Part shown: piece by piece, positions 58,401 through 60,788 of the stretch
Numbering within the stretch: the stretch's first letter is position 1
Layout of the letters: each line of letters starts with the position of its first letter
NCBI GenBank assembly: GCA_945859605.1
Contig: OX243812.1
Span: forward strand, 44,612,509 to 44,676,508
DNA from: Lumbricus rubellus
Taxonomy: Eukaryota > Annelida > Clitellata > Crassiclitellata > Lumbricidae
Reading direction: 5' to 3'
Length of the DNA: 64,000 nt
Program-made: the position numbers and the translations under genes
Notes under the pieces: model-generated
What the model was told of the DNA's origin: nothing
Databases searched by the model: none
What the model saw: only the letters and a program-made list of their open reading frames with translations

Positions 58401-60029
58401 TTTGTCTTTGCAGTTTATTAACAGTAGTTATAGGTCTATTGGCTAAACAAAATGTAAACATGTACTCTCTCTCCTACTTTGCGGGTGACCTAAGGTGTAG
58501 GACATGGCCTGTAAATTTGCGTATAGTATATTAAATTCGCGTTAGGAGAAGGAACAGAACTCAACAGAGGAAGACAAGAGAAGAGAAAAAGGAAGAGAAG
58601 TGAGCATAGGAAAAGTCACCACCACTTTCTGGGGGAAAGTTACGCCCTTGCCTACTGCCAGAAATTTATTAATACTACCACGTTGCTGTTTGCCTACCTC
58701 TTCAGGTTCGCGTTTTTTTGACGCTTCTGCCAACCGGACTCTAATTTCTTCATTTTCTTTAAGCCTACCGGTACTAAATTAAAATTAAAAAAGAAATGAG
58801 CAGCTACATAAACACTAAATAGTAGATAATAATATTACATGGAACATAGTTACACTGTGTCGTCTGTACCGTACGCATATCTATATTTTATTTGGTGATG
58901 GGGTCGATCCGCGCATAAATTGATTACGTCATACGTCATCATTACAGTACACAATTAATTTGTACGTCATCATTATAGTAGTAGTACAGTAACTGTAGAA
59001 GACCTGTTTTTATAATGCCACCAAATTTTATATGCAATGCTTGCTTTAGAAATTAAACATTTTAAATAAGCCGGACTGTGATCGGATTTCTCAATGTTTT
59101 TTTTTTACCCCCGAAAGAAGGCCTGGCGCAAGTGCGCCAGTTGCGCCATAGTTAATCTGGCACTGTTCAACAGTTTGTGAAACTGAGCATAGTCAAGGTA
59201 AGCCCATTCCAGGATGTTAGATCAACCACAGAGAATGAATGGCTCTGCATTGTCACAGAGTGAGTGAAAGGAACCATTAACCCTTTACCCGTTCATATTT
59301 AAATTTTAAGCCCATTTTCAGCGGATATTCTCGGGGCAAACGGGTAAAAGATTAAGTCCTCATAGACAGCAGAGCACAGTGCATGGCAAACTATGCAAGT
59401 GGAAAGGGGGAGGCAAAGCATGCACTGATAACTCAGGTTGAGGTTAGCCAGCTGTTGTATAGTGCCCAACCAAATGAAATTTGGAGATTACAATAATGAT
59501 TAAAATTGAGTATAGAAACACAGGTAAAATTTAGCAAAGAGGCAGATTTCACTGTTCTTTGTTTCACGTTGAAATATTTTTTTGAGAATAAATGGATCTC
59601 TATTATGTTTGGTTAAATTCAGAGGGTAATAAGAAGAAGCTATTTTAAGCTGTGTAATGAAAAGCATTGAACTTTTTACTGAACATTAAGACTTCTGAGA
59701 ATAGCAAGAACATGTTAAAAATTTATTTAGTCAAGAAACAGTTTTGAAAATAATTCAGTAGTGCATATTAATTTATCTGTTATTAAGAAAATACCTAATC
59801 ACATTATCTGCCTCAATTACTGGTACTTACAATATCTCTTATAACTCTCTTTTTAATATCAGTTAGCATATTTTTTAACAGTCCGTCAATTTTGTAATAA
59901 ATTCTATTTTAGGCCCTGAATCGAATATCTGAGTTGGAAGATCAGTTGGATGTTACTATTCGCAAGACTTGCAATAAAATTGATTCTTTGAAGCAGCAAT
60001 TTCAAGATCAGCGACACAAATGGGAAGCG
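9221..60029 (+). CDS. multi-exon coiled-coil protein gene, partial (16 exons)
   Basis: Exons: 9221-9387, 16273-16350, 25622-25666, 26520-26603, 27904-28097, 31587-31672, 34915-35021, 36880-37185, 38587-38653, 41157-41230, 42494-42757, 52956-53060, 54087-54177, 55536-55696, 56305-56358, 59913-60029. Every exon is bounded by AG and GT, and every consecutive pair agrees in reading phase, including the split-codon junctions 5-6, 6-7, 9-10 and 13-14. That agreement is the main evidence for one gene. The product (about 600 residues in view) alternates heptad-like Leu/Glu/Lys/Gln stretches with acidic or Ser-rich linkers, as in centrosomal, ciliary or cytoskeletal scaffolds. I do not recognise the family. 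Upstream and downstream exons must exist: exon 1 starts mid-codon, and exon 16 ends at a donor. Introns reach about 10 kb and are filled with transposons. Confidence 0.8.
9738..10714 (+). mobile_element. Tc1/mariner-type element, internally deleted
   Basis: It is flanked by TA (9736-9737 and 10715-10716). The terminal inverted repeats are about 32 bp: gggtgtccaataagttcgtg on the left and gggcgtccaataagtttgtg on the right when reversed. The middle keeps a stop-ridden N-terminal piece (AAILAEEG) and a C-terminal transposase frame at 10325-10651. The latter includes [20 protein letters not shown], with the last catalytic acidic residue (Glu, as in Tc1-like elements). The central catalytic region is lost, so it is dead. 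Confidence 0.85.
10325..10651 (+). pseudogene. Tc1/mariner transposase C-terminal remnant
   Basis: The 108-codon frame covers the third catalytic motif ([11 protein letters not shown]) and the C-terminal helix ([13 protein letters not shown]). Just upstream in another frame are residues like QQDDARAH, the usual second-Asp motif neighbourhood, so a frameshift separates the two. No intact protein can be made. Confidence 0.8.
10959..11461. mobile_element. foldback MITE with GGGGCCGTCCA termini
   Basis: The termini are inverted for about 27 bp: tggggccgtccataaagtat on the left, and the same when the right end is reversed. Further in, both arms contain CTGTCACAAACTGTCACA and C-rich blocks, also in mirror orientation, so most of the element folds back. 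Its superfamily and target duplication are not resolved. It is inserted in the RTE-like LINE end. Confidence 0.75.
11590..11735 (-). pseudogene. decayed C2H2 zinc-finger pair inside the transposon
   Basis: On the minus strand two repeats read [12 protein letters not shown], with the first damaged by a 1-bp loss. They are separated by CAKPFTY, a stop, then [10 protein letters not shown]. The spacing fits a C2H2 finger (C-x2-C-x12-H-x3-H) with the canonical TGERPYKC linker. In the second repeat the second Cys is replaced by Trp. It lies between the transposase stop (12023) and the 3' terminus (11507), so it is either captured host sequence or a relic of the element itself. Confidence 0.7.
12023..15424 (-). 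CDS. OTU protease-hAT transposase fusion, copy 1
   Basis: Predicted exons: 15424-15340 (28 codons plus one base), 14958-14480, and 14197-12023, all with GT-AG borders and matching phases, giving 912 residues. Residues 40-188 are OTU-like. VAADGNCLF carries the nucleophile Cys62 with Asp59, [11 protein letters not shown] is the central strand region, and TNHY carries the catalytic His187. A zinc-binding segment follows (HCKICC, then [10 protein letters not shown] about 35 residues on). The transposase has the hAT-type layout: RVDGAVD (Asp394), VTDGASEN (Asp464), CSVHRSQL, and a C-terminal [12 protein letters not shown] (Glu841) resembling the hAT dimerisation block. No stop or frameshift is seen. 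Assigning it to hAT rests on these motifs plus the 8-bp target duplication. Confidence 0.8.
14216..14479 (-). other. retained-intron extension of the OTU frame
   Basis: If intron 2 (14479-14198) is not spliced, the frame runs on from TNHY through VSIEKQNSQ and a Ser/Thr-rich tail to a stop at 14216, giving an OTU-only protein of about 275 residues. The donor is a perfect GTAAGT, placed directly after the catalytic His. The same arrangement is present in copy 2 (61734-61997). Confidence 0.6.
15986..16272 (+). other. intron sequence with G-run
   Basis: Intron just upstream of exon 2. It contains a G16 run (16117-16132) and nothing else recognisable. Confidence 0.6.
16273..16350 (+). CDS. coiled-coil gene, exon 2
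   Basis: The acceptor TTCTTTTTCAG has a strong pyrimidine tract and the donor is GTAAGT. It is 26 codons, phase 0 on both sides. It contains [19 protein letters not shown]. Confidence 0.8.
16351..17872 (+). other. intron 2, unassigned part
   Basis: Minus-strand frames of 124 and 68 codons overlap at 17038-17425 (one contains [16 protein letters not shown]). They suggest a decayed mobile-element gene, but I cannot assign it. An AT/ATGCAT-rich patch lies at 17697-17800. Confidence 0.4.
17873..17966. repeat. ATT microsatellite, 3' tail of the LINE at 18.0-20.3 kb
   Basis: About 30 ATT units. It lies 41 bp beyond the stop codon of the minus-strand LINE, where a LINE 3' microsatellite tail is expected. 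Confidence 0.85.
18007..20340 (-). CDS. LINE reverse transcriptase with restriction-like endonuclease
   Basis: One long open frame, entered without a clear start (5'-truncated near 20342), runs to a stop at 18007. An upstream part includes [14 protein letters not shown], the usual RT entry motif. Counting from a GTG at 20019, RT motifs are [10 protein letters not shown] (Asp99), QQGDPL and FLDD (180-183, in place of YxDD). The C-terminal third has a zinc knuckle CHLC-x9-H-x3-C (485-502), then RPDG (546), WDVTV (Asp562) and SKSIKY (Lys592/595). That is the PD-(D/E)xK layout of the restriction-like endonuclease in R2-type LINEs. No frameshift is seen over about 770 codons. It sits in intron 2, antisense to the host gene. 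Confidence 0.8.
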   Translation of the reverse strand, partial: SKLEDGNYKAAIRLICSDDEPAPDTPETLAALKTNHPPAPTDRRQICDPKVSDRFAPLQISERSIIEAISSFPAGSAAGPDGITPQHLKDLISVGVDCNLIRHLSELVNLMLEGALPIEVNEVIYGANLIALRKKDGGIRPIAVGYTLRRLAAKCANAHAVARLSNILAPVQLGVGVPGGAEAAVHATRRWATSMQTDGDVLVKLDFANAFNTLRIDSLLEAVAKDMPELYRFAHASYSCSPMLRHVSNVLRSEEGTQQGDPLDPLEFCLTIHPLLLQLKSELRVAFLDDLTLGGKVDVVAHDVECIANESAKLGLMLNRSKCEVICQNPDKKVDDPSFYGFKNTPLEEATLLGSPLMPGPAIDRVVSKKADDLERAIGRLSMLHSHDALILLRNGLSVPKLLYTMRTALCVDCPSLTRFDALLRTGLSSILNVELSDEKWLQASLPVNDGGLGIRCAATLTPSAFLASAASTSELQANILPPDLADTSDDLVDTALKAWSTLTGSEPPSGLAAHRQKEWDSLWTRKAWATLNESANTALDRARLLASQAPHAGDWLLAPPVTALGLRLSDEEIRLAVGVRLGTSLCEPHVCHLCRGNVDARGLHGLVCRGGSGKHQRHSMINDVIWRALGRAKIPSQKEPLGLLREDGKRPDGVTIIPWSRGRCLAWDVTVPDTFALSHLPHTSIGAGEAAERAAASKSIKYATITRTQAFVAVALETSDAWCSEGQTFISELGSRITAATHDPMESSYLFQRISVALQRGNAICLSGTLPLLPEL
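20344..20990 (-). mobile_element. CR1-like LINE 3' end
   Basis: On the minus strand the pol end reads [20 protein letters not shown], then [15 protein letters not shown], preceded in other frames by [20 protein letters not shown] sequence. The tail is CCTCAGATTCACATTTCGG, then AAATTTATTTAATAAT with ATT/AAT repeats at 20344-20366. The same tail sequence occurs alone at 55733-55816. Confidence 0.75.
21901..24002 (-). mobile_element. RTE-like LINE inserted in the outer LINE
   Basis: Minus-strand frames carry RTE-type pol motifs in order: a linker region, [47 protein letters not shown] and [12 protein letters not shown]. These are followed by [16 protein letters not shown] and a C-terminal [12 protein letters not shown] with its stop at 21902. 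Frameshifts break the gene into at least three frames, and the endonuclease end is truncated. It splits the outer LINE just after its catalytic YADD. Confidence 0.8.
24350..25145 (+). mobile_element. second LINE 3' end inserted in the outer LINE
   Basis: The frame to 24641 is a CR1/L2-like pol end: [14 protein letters not shown], then [20 protein letters not shown], then [20 protein letters not shown]. An AT-rich 3' untranslated region with ATT repeats follows, and a short AAATCAAATC tail. A TCAAA occurs at both edges and may be the target duplication. Confidence 0.75.
25622..25666 (+). CDS. coiled-coil gene, exon 3
   Basis: The acceptor is TTATTGGCAG and the donor GTATAT. It encodes the 15 codons [15 protein letters not shown], phase 0 on both sides. 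It is very short, but it fits its neighbours in phase and character. Confidence 0.65.
25855..26205 (+). mobile_element. decayed CR1/L2-like LINE pol fragment
   Basis: Frames carry [44 protein letters not shown], and [20 protein letters not shown]. It is related to the piece at 5173-5345 and is broken by frameshifts. Confidence 0.75.
26181..26310. repeat. 27-bp minisatellite, about 4.7 copies
   Basis: The unit is close to AATTGCCTCATCTGTAACAG plus ATGTAGT. It begins at the end of the LINE fragment. Confidence 0.8.
26520..26603 (+). CDS. coiled-coil gene, exon 4
   Basis: The acceptor is AACCTTTTGTAG and the donor GTAAGT. It is 28 codons, phase 0 on both sides, with [20 protein letters not shown]. 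Confidence 0.75.
26886..26975. repeat. dispersed 90-bp repeat, copy 1
   Basis: Starts ctctcacagtgcacaccaat and continues with GAGGTGCTCCCAGTGAG. The sequence recurs at 34670-34758 with few mismatches. Probably a 3' fragment of a retroelement; the family is not identified. Confidence 0.7.
26976..27903 (+). other. intron 4, unassigned part
   Basis: Short frames (62 codons at 27001) lack recognisable domains. Nothing more can be supported. Confidence 0.4.
27904..28097 (+). CDS. coiled-coil gene, exon 5
   Basis: The acceptor is CTGTCTTCAG and the donor GTGAGT. It starts in phase 0 and ends after two bases of a codon. An acidic segment ([18 protein letters not shown]) is followed by a helical stretch with [20 protein letters not shown]. 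Confidence 0.85.
28431..29431. repeat. 1-kb TATG/TACG/ACGT tetranucleotide microsatellite
   Basis: TCTG and TATG units give way to mixed ACGT/ACAT/GTAT units, many self-complementary (ACGTACGT). All frames on both strands are open for long distances (up to 363 codons, Tyr/Val/Thr/His/Met only). These are artefacts. Confidence 0.95.
29432..30035 (-). mobile_element. mariner-type remnant (DNPVD class) in the microsatellite
   Basis: The ends are ctgtgccccataaaaaaaca on the left, and caccgtgccccataaaaaaa when the right end is reversed, next to TA on each side. The minus strand keeps [16 protein letters not shown], then [13 protein letters not shown], then a stop, then [20 protein letters not shown]. 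The final catalytic residue is Asp, as in mariner/maT-type rather than Tc1-type enzymes. The N-terminal part is deleted. Confidence 0.8.
30165..31586 (+). other. rest of intron 5, nothing recognised
   Basis: AT-rich DNA without terminal repeats or meaningful frames. Confidence 0.45.
31587..31672 (+). CDS. coiled-coil gene, exon 6
   Basis: The acceptor is GATTTTGTAG and the donor GTATGC. It needs two bases from exon 5, which supplies them, and ends after one base. It encodes a heptad-like stretch, [20 protein letters not shown]. Confidence 0.85.
32218..32883. repeat. 11-bp minisatellite, about 60 copies
   Basis: The unit CTCTCGTTCAG has variants (TTCTCGTTCAG, TTCTATCGTTCAG-like). Because 11 is not a multiple of three, every forward frame cycles through the same 11-residue repeat ([15 protein letters not shown]). 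The unit has no stop in any phase, so two overlapping frames of 264 and 325 codons appear. I do not call them genes. Confidence 0.95.
33145..33368 (+). repeat. tRNA-derived SINE, same family as 53.5 kb
   Basis: A-box-like TGTAGTGGGTATG and B-box AAGTTCGAATCC are followed by the body phrases ACCTTGAGCAAGTCCTTCAC and TCGCAATTGCTCAGCGCTTC. The 3' end is CTATAACAAGTGC, then ACATACAAACAA. Next to it, the minus strand of 32990-33140 holds a CR1-like scrap ([13 protein letters not shown]). Confidence 0.8.
33395..34490 (-). mobile_element. RTE-like LINE, 5'-truncated
   Basis: On the minus strand: [13 protein letters not shown] (catalytic Asp) near 34470, [31 protein letters not shown] (FADD catalytic pair), [26 protein letters not shown] and [10 protein letters not shown]. 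The main frame stops at 33582, but the C-terminal region continues in another frame ([17 protein letters not shown], then KWRHWT, then GPAA) to an AAG-type tail near 33403. The gene is therefore frameshifted and inactive. Confidence 0.85.
33582..34433 (-). pseudogene. RTE-like reverse transcriptase frame
   Basis: This 283-codon frame is the central RT and connection region of the LINE. It lacks the N-terminal endonuclease (truncation at about 34490) and the last 50 or so residues (frameshift at the 3' end). Confidence 0.8.
34670..34758. repeat. dispersed 90-bp repeat, copy 2
   Basis: Nearly the same as 26886-26975 (CTCTCACAGTGCATACAAAT, then CAGAGGTGCTCCCAGTGAGG). Confidence 0.7.
34915..35021 (+). 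CDS. coiled-coil gene, exon 7
   Basis: The acceptor is TCGCACTAG and the donor GTAACC. It takes one base from exon 6 and ends in phase 0. It is a clear helical stretch: [20 protein letters not shown], then [13 protein letters not shown]. Confidence 0.85.
35022..35559 (+). other. intron 7, unassigned part
   Basis: No ends, frames or repeats recognised. Confidence 0.4.
35560..35870 (-). pseudogene. mariner transposase C-terminal relic
   Basis: On the minus strand: [20 protein letters not shown], then [11 protein letters not shown], a frameshift and stops, then [20 protein letters not shown], then IDESVKQ. These are the familiar last quarter of mariner-type transposases. The DLNPVDY region is blurred by stops. 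A C19 run (35976-35994) lies downstream. Confidence 0.7.
35995..36879 (+). other. intron 7, remaining part
   Basis: A-rich between 36190 and 36420. Nothing recognised. Confidence 0.4.
36880..37185 (+). CDS. coiled-coil gene, exon 8 with poly-Asp
   Basis: The acceptor is TTGTTTTAAG; a competing AG at 36888 would break the phase. The donor is GTATGA. It is 102 codons, phase 0 on both sides. It begins with a strong coiled coil ([20 protein letters not shown], then [11 protein letters not shown]), followed by a Ser/Gln/Met linker and a run of Asp encoded by the GAT microsatellite at 37117-37166. Confidence 0.85.
37117..37166. repeat. GAT microsatellite inside coding exon
   Basis: About 16 GAT codons with one GAC. 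It is likely length-polymorphic and translates to a poly-Asp run next to the exon's donor. Confidence 0.9.
37384..37448. repeat. tandem 34-bp duplication with splice-like edges
   Basis: The block AAAACAGCACAAGGATGAGG plus CATCTGTATA occurs twice (37384-37413, 37418-37447). Each copy holds AACAG and TCTGTATA around 18 bp that are open in the host phase. Confidence 0.7.
38036..38530 (+). mobile_element. CR1/L2-like LINE 3' end
   Basis: The pol end is spread over two or three frames: [60 protein letters not shown], and [14 protein letters not shown]. The tail has AATGAATGAATGAGTGAATG at about 38520-38543. It ends about 45 bp before exon 9. Confidence 0.8.
38587..38653 (+). CDS. coiled-coil gene, exon 9
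   Basis: The acceptor is TTTGGTTTTTAG and the donor GTACTA. It starts in phase 0 and ends after one base. It encodes a short acidic linker ([20 protein letters not shown], then TP). Confidence 0.7.
38654..39935 (+). other. intron 9, unassigned part
   Basis: Mostly AT-rich without recognisable features. A GC-richer patch at 39780-39900 ends in a strong pyrimidine tract and AG at 39889. Confidence 0.4.
39936..40018 (+). other. possible extra or skipped exon
   Basis: The frame [20 protein letters not shown], then HESGTTVPL, looks like the host protein and ends at GTTAAC. With acceptor CACACAG it would accept the phase of exon 9, but it would leave a phase that exon 10 cannot accept. It may therefore be a cassette with another partner, a decayed exon, or chance. 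Confidence 0.3.
40110..40208 (+). mobile_element. half of a hAT MITE, family of 5974-6268
   Basis: The segment TTGCCCCTTCTGCAAAAATG through CAGGCGCACCCATG parallels the right end of the 5.97-kb MITE (TTTGCCCCCTCCTGCAAAAT through CGGGCGCCCATG). No left terminus is seen. Confidence 0.65.
40318..40375. repeat. short palindromic element
   Basis: TTACTGACCAA and TTGGTCAGTAA bracket an inner palindrome GGTATGGGAAATCCCATACC. A perfect-looking hairpin of about 58 bp. Confidence 0.75.
40376..41156 (+). other. rest of intron 9, nothing recognised
   Basis: AT-rich. A TTCAATTCATTTATTG patch near 40675 resembles retroelement tails but cannot be assigned. Confidence 0.4.
41157..41230 (+). CDS. coiled-coil gene, exon 10
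   Basis: The acceptor is AATTTCTGCTAG and the donor GTGAGT. It takes one base from exon 9 and ends in phase 0. It encodes [20 protein letters not shown], then IISE. Confidence 0.75.
41231..42493 (+). other. intron 10, nothing recognised
   Basis: A 66-codon minus-strand frame at 41696-41896 has no recognisable domain. No other feature. Confidence 0.4.
42494..42757 (+). CDS. coiled-coil gene, exon 11 or alternative first exon
   Basis: The donor is GTAGGT and the exon ends in phase 0. As an internal exon it would start after the AG at 42493, in phase with exon 10, but the preceding pyrimidine tract is poor. Alternatively, translation could begin at the ATG at 42536 (context ATCAATGG), giving [15 protein letters not shown] and so on. 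The rest is basic and ends in a helical segment ([20 protein letters not shown]). Confidence 0.7.
43301..43600. repeat. TA microsatellite cluster
   Basis: Four TA blocks (near 43301-43336, 43405-43442, 43483-43521 and 43558-43582) are separated by short unique spacers. Confidence 0.9.
43803..44583. repeat. 35-bp minisatellite, about 22 copies
   Basis: The unit GAGTGACATCTTCAGTTGAA plus ATGAGGTCAGCAGAA repeats with almost no variation (one GAAAAG at 44388). Such homogeneity suggests recent expansion. It has no spacer-repeat alternation, so it is not CRISPR-like. Confidence 0.95.
44584..45974 (+). other. intron 11, unassigned part
   Basis: No transposon ends or meaningful frames recognised. 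At 45879 a short ATG frame [11 protein letters not shown] ends in a stop. Confidence 0.4.
45975..46079 (+). other. possible alternative first coding exon
   Basis: An ATG in strong context (ACAAACATGG) opens 35 codons ([15 protein letters not shown], then [14 protein letters not shown]) ending exactly at a GTAAGT donor in phase 0. That phase is what exon 12 requires. Without transcripts this is a candidate only. Confidence 0.35.
46105..46497. repeat. 39-bp minisatellite, about 10 copies
   Basis: The unit CGTTTTATACGTTACAATGC plus ATTCTGATCTGATAGCATT is 13 codons long and stop-free in one frame ([13 protein letters not shown]). A 186-codon open frame therefore runs from the candidate exon at 45975 through the array. 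I regard the array part as non-coding. Confidence 0.9.
46592..46850. mobile_element. foldback element, hAT-associated debris
   Basis: GATTTGCTTATCTGCAGAAG, then GTTAAGCAAACAGTTCTGAA, at 46598-46650 is mirrored by 46785-46848. The right arm's outer part (CTCAACATAGAGGAAAAACA, 46741 on) is itself mirrored at 47177-47218, next to a hAT transposase relic. Confidence 0.65.
47174..47413 (-). pseudogene. hAT transposase fragment
   Basis: The minus-strand frame contains [20 protein letters not shown], then TVLHI, matching the conserved first catalytic region of hAT transposases (TTD-W-S-NDSYLGVT). Upstream [11 protein letters not shown] fits the preceding helix. The rest is missing. Confidence 0.75.
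47650..47765. repeat. ATT/AGT trinucleotide run
   Basis: Interrupted ATT and AGT units. Confidence 0.85.
47766..48355 (+). other. intron 11, unassigned part
   Basis: Contains TTAATGCGTTAATGGCCGGC near 47890, a style often seen in hAT ends, but no matching partner is found. Confidence 0.35.
48356..48910. repeat. 45-bp minisatellite, about 12 copies
   Basis: The unit is built from CATCTTACACAC variants and ACCATCATCCATTCAT. It is 15 codons long, hence the 227-codon His/Thr/Ser/Tyr frame, which I reject as a gene. It has higher-order structure: blocks with TTTCAC in place of CTTACAC recur about 240 bp apart. Confidence 0.9.
48911..49689 (+). other. intron 11, nothing recognised
   Basis: AT-rich. 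No feature supported. Confidence 0.4.
49690..50740 (+). mobile_element. RTE-like LINE, 5'-truncated, decayed
   Basis: [20 protein letters not shown] is followed by [20 protein letters not shown], where the catalytic YADD is YADN. Then come [44 protein letters not shown] and [13 protein letters not shown]. The first part is in a different frame from the 272-codon main frame (49891-50709). Same general family as the LINE at 33.4-34.5 kb. Confidence 0.85.
50741..51974 (+). other. intron 11, unassigned part
   Basis: Contains a G17 run near 50860-50876. Otherwise nothing recognised. Confidence 0.4.
51983..52284. mobile_element. hAT MITE, 302 bp
   Basis: Termini cagcgccggattaag and, reversed, cagagccggattaag. 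A perfect 8-bp duplication, gctggggt, lies at 51975-51982 and 52285-52292. The ends resemble those of the larger hAT at 56479 (cagtgccggattaac), so it may be mobilised by the same enzyme. A short AATTGTCCTGGGG tandem follows at 52301-52362. Confidence 0.85.
52363..52955 (+). other. rest of intron 11
   Basis: No recognised feature. Confidence 0.4.
52956..53060 (+). CDS. coiled-coil gene, exon 12
   Basis: The acceptor is TTTCTGTATGCCAG and the donor GTAGCT. It is 35 codons, phase 0 on both sides, with [20 protein letters not shown]. Confidence 0.8.
53260..53454. repeat. C/T-rich low-complexity tract
   Basis: CCCTCCCTCC and CCCACCCC words; a polypyrimidine strand. The overlapping Pro- and Gly-rich frames are artefacts. 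Confidence 0.85.
53455..53690 (+). repeat. tRNA-derived SINE with 12-bp target duplication
   Basis: A-box-like TAGTGGTGGCG, B-box AGGTTCGAATCC, body GACCTTGGGCAAGTCCTTCA and GCAATTGCTCAGCGCTTCAG, tail ATACAAACAAACAAA. The duplication ccccaccacact lies at 53443-53454 and 53691-53702. Closely related to the copy at 33145. Confidence 0.9.
54087..54177 (+). CDS. coiled-coil gene, exon 13
   Basis: The acceptor is TGCTCCATCACAG and the donor GTAATC. It starts in phase 0 and ends after one base, exactly what exons 12 and 14 need. It encodes a basic, Ser/Lys/Asn-rich linker ([20 protein letters not shown]). It was found by phase matching, so it is a little less certain than its neighbours. Confidence 0.65.
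54213..55173 (+). mobile_element. mariner-like deletion derivative with long inverted repeats
   Basis: It is flanked by TA. The inverted termini (CACTGTGTCCGGAAAAAAAA and its reverse complement) extend inward for about 170 bp, ending at TGACGTCAT motifs. The middle keeps only a transposase C-terminus: [20 protein letters not shown] at about 54724-54790. It lies in intron 13. Confidence 0.85.
55536..55696 (+). CDS. coiled-coil gene, exon 14
   Basis: The acceptor is TTTATTCCTCAG and the donor GTGAGT. It takes one base from exon 13 and ends in phase 0. A Ser/Gly-rich start ([20 protein letters not shown]) is followed by an acidic helix ([20 protein letters not shown]). Confidence 0.85.
55733..55816 (+). 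mobile_element. solo LINE tail, family of 20344-20990
   Basis: GGCTGACTATCCACGCCTCA through TTATTTAATAATAATAATTA matches, in reverse complement, the tail of the LINE at 20344-20430. Only the last 84 bp are present, 36 bp after exon 14. Confidence 0.75.
55817..56304 (+). other. intron 14, nothing recognised
   Basis: AT-rich intron sequence. Confidence 0.5.
56305..56358 (+). CDS. coiled-coil gene, exon 15
   Basis: The acceptor is TTCATTTTTAG and the donor GTAAGA. It encodes the 18 codons [18 protein letters not shown], phase 0 on both sides. Confidence 0.7.
56681..57277 (-). pseudogene. hAT transposase C-terminal region
   Basis: The frame holds the hAT C-terminal signature: [20 protein letters not shown], then [20 protein letters not shown], then [14 protein letters not shown] and a KARRKDF end. 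This is the type found with ZMYM/TTF-style N-termini. The catalytic Asp regions are deleted. Confidence 0.85.
57345..58650. mobile_element. hAT element nested in another hAT, 1306 bp
   Basis: Termini cataggcgtaacttt and, reversed, caagggcgtaacttt. A perfect 8-bp duplication, cctactgc, lies at 57337-57344 and 58651-58658. GTCACCACCACTTT motifs are mirrored inside both ends. No transposase is seen. Confidence 0.85.
59281..59351. mobile_element. tiny piggyBac-like MITE, 71 bp
   Basis: TTAA lies on each side (59277-59280 and 59352-59355). Ends CCCTTTACCCGTT and AACGGGTAAAAGA. It shares CTCGGGGC and the CCCTTTACC end with the 28.4-kb element. Confidence 0.6.
59356..59912 (+). other. intron 15, nothing recognised
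   Basis: AT-rich. No features. Confidence 0.45.
59913..60029 (+). CDS. coiled-coil gene, exon 16, last in view
   Basis: The acceptor is ATTCTATTTTAG and the donor GTACGT. It is 39 codons, phase 0 on both sides. Strong coiled coil: [20 protein letters not shown], then [16 protein letters not shown]. Further exons must lie beyond the window or inside the next intron. Confidence 0.85.
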
Positions 60030-60392
60030 GTACGTAGAAACTGACTGGGTGATTATTTCTGCAGTATTAGGATCAATCCATGTCCATGGCACTCAAATGC
60101 TAAATTTATAGCTGACCAAAAGCATCAGCTAAGGATTGAGACGAGGGCTTAATCTGACATGATCTAATCCAACTCTACAGTCTGCATATCATGCATTTCA
60201 TTCAACAGAATCTGCACTGCTTTCTGTTCATAACGACATCATATGACCTATGAATAAGCGTAAATTGACAGGGCTTTGACTTGCCTGTGGCTTTGATACT
60301 GCGGACCATCTTTGCTTCTGTGTCATCTCAAAGCACTGCTTTGGGATTCTGATCTTGCACTGAATTGGTTTAGTTCACATCAGGGCCTATTT

Positions 60393-60490
60393 TAACGTGC
60401 CGACAGGCACGTCCGTGCTTTGAGATTACAAAAACGTGCCTGAGGAATTGACGGTCCGTGCTTGATCGCTCAGGCACGCCTGGCACGGCA
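60393..60490 (+). promoter_or_regulatory. subterminal GTGCC/GGCAC motif cluster of copy 2
   Basis: About six GTGCC or GGCAC motifs lie in 100 bp, including CGTGCCGACAGGCACG as an inverted pair. They are probably transposase-binding repeats. The same cluster is at 15723-15820 in copy 1. The opposite end of copy 1 has only AAGCACGTCC. Confidence 0.6.
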
Positions 60491-60788
60491 CTTACTGAAC
60501 TTGTTTAAAGTTGTTTTAAAAAACACCGCCAATATATTTAATTTCTTTAGGAAAGTTCGAACGGCGTTCCATACATCTATTTGGGCTGCGTCATGACGTC
60601 ATGCAGCGCGTTAAACTTGTTTACAAACTGTGACTGATGTAAAAATAATAATATTTAGGCTACAGTTGAGTTTTCGTTATAATTCATAATTGTTTATTGA
60701 CATTTATTATTACGATATTAGGACTATTAGGCCTTTCGGTCAGTTCAGTTGTTTTAGTTCATTACTTCATTCATTTGCGAATTTCACG

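Larger units (their letters stand above)
56479..59165 (-). mobile_element. hAT transposon, internally deleted, 2687 bp
   Basis: Termini cagtgccggattaac and, reversed, cagtgccagattaac. A perfect 8-bp duplication, ttcaacag, lies at 56471-56478 and 59166-59173. On the minus strand it keeps an N-terminal piece near 58770-58660 ([20 protein letters not shown], then SINKFLAVG) and the C-terminal dimerisation region (56681-57277). The middle of the transposase is gone. Another hAT element (57345-58650) is inserted between the two parts. Confidence 0.85.
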
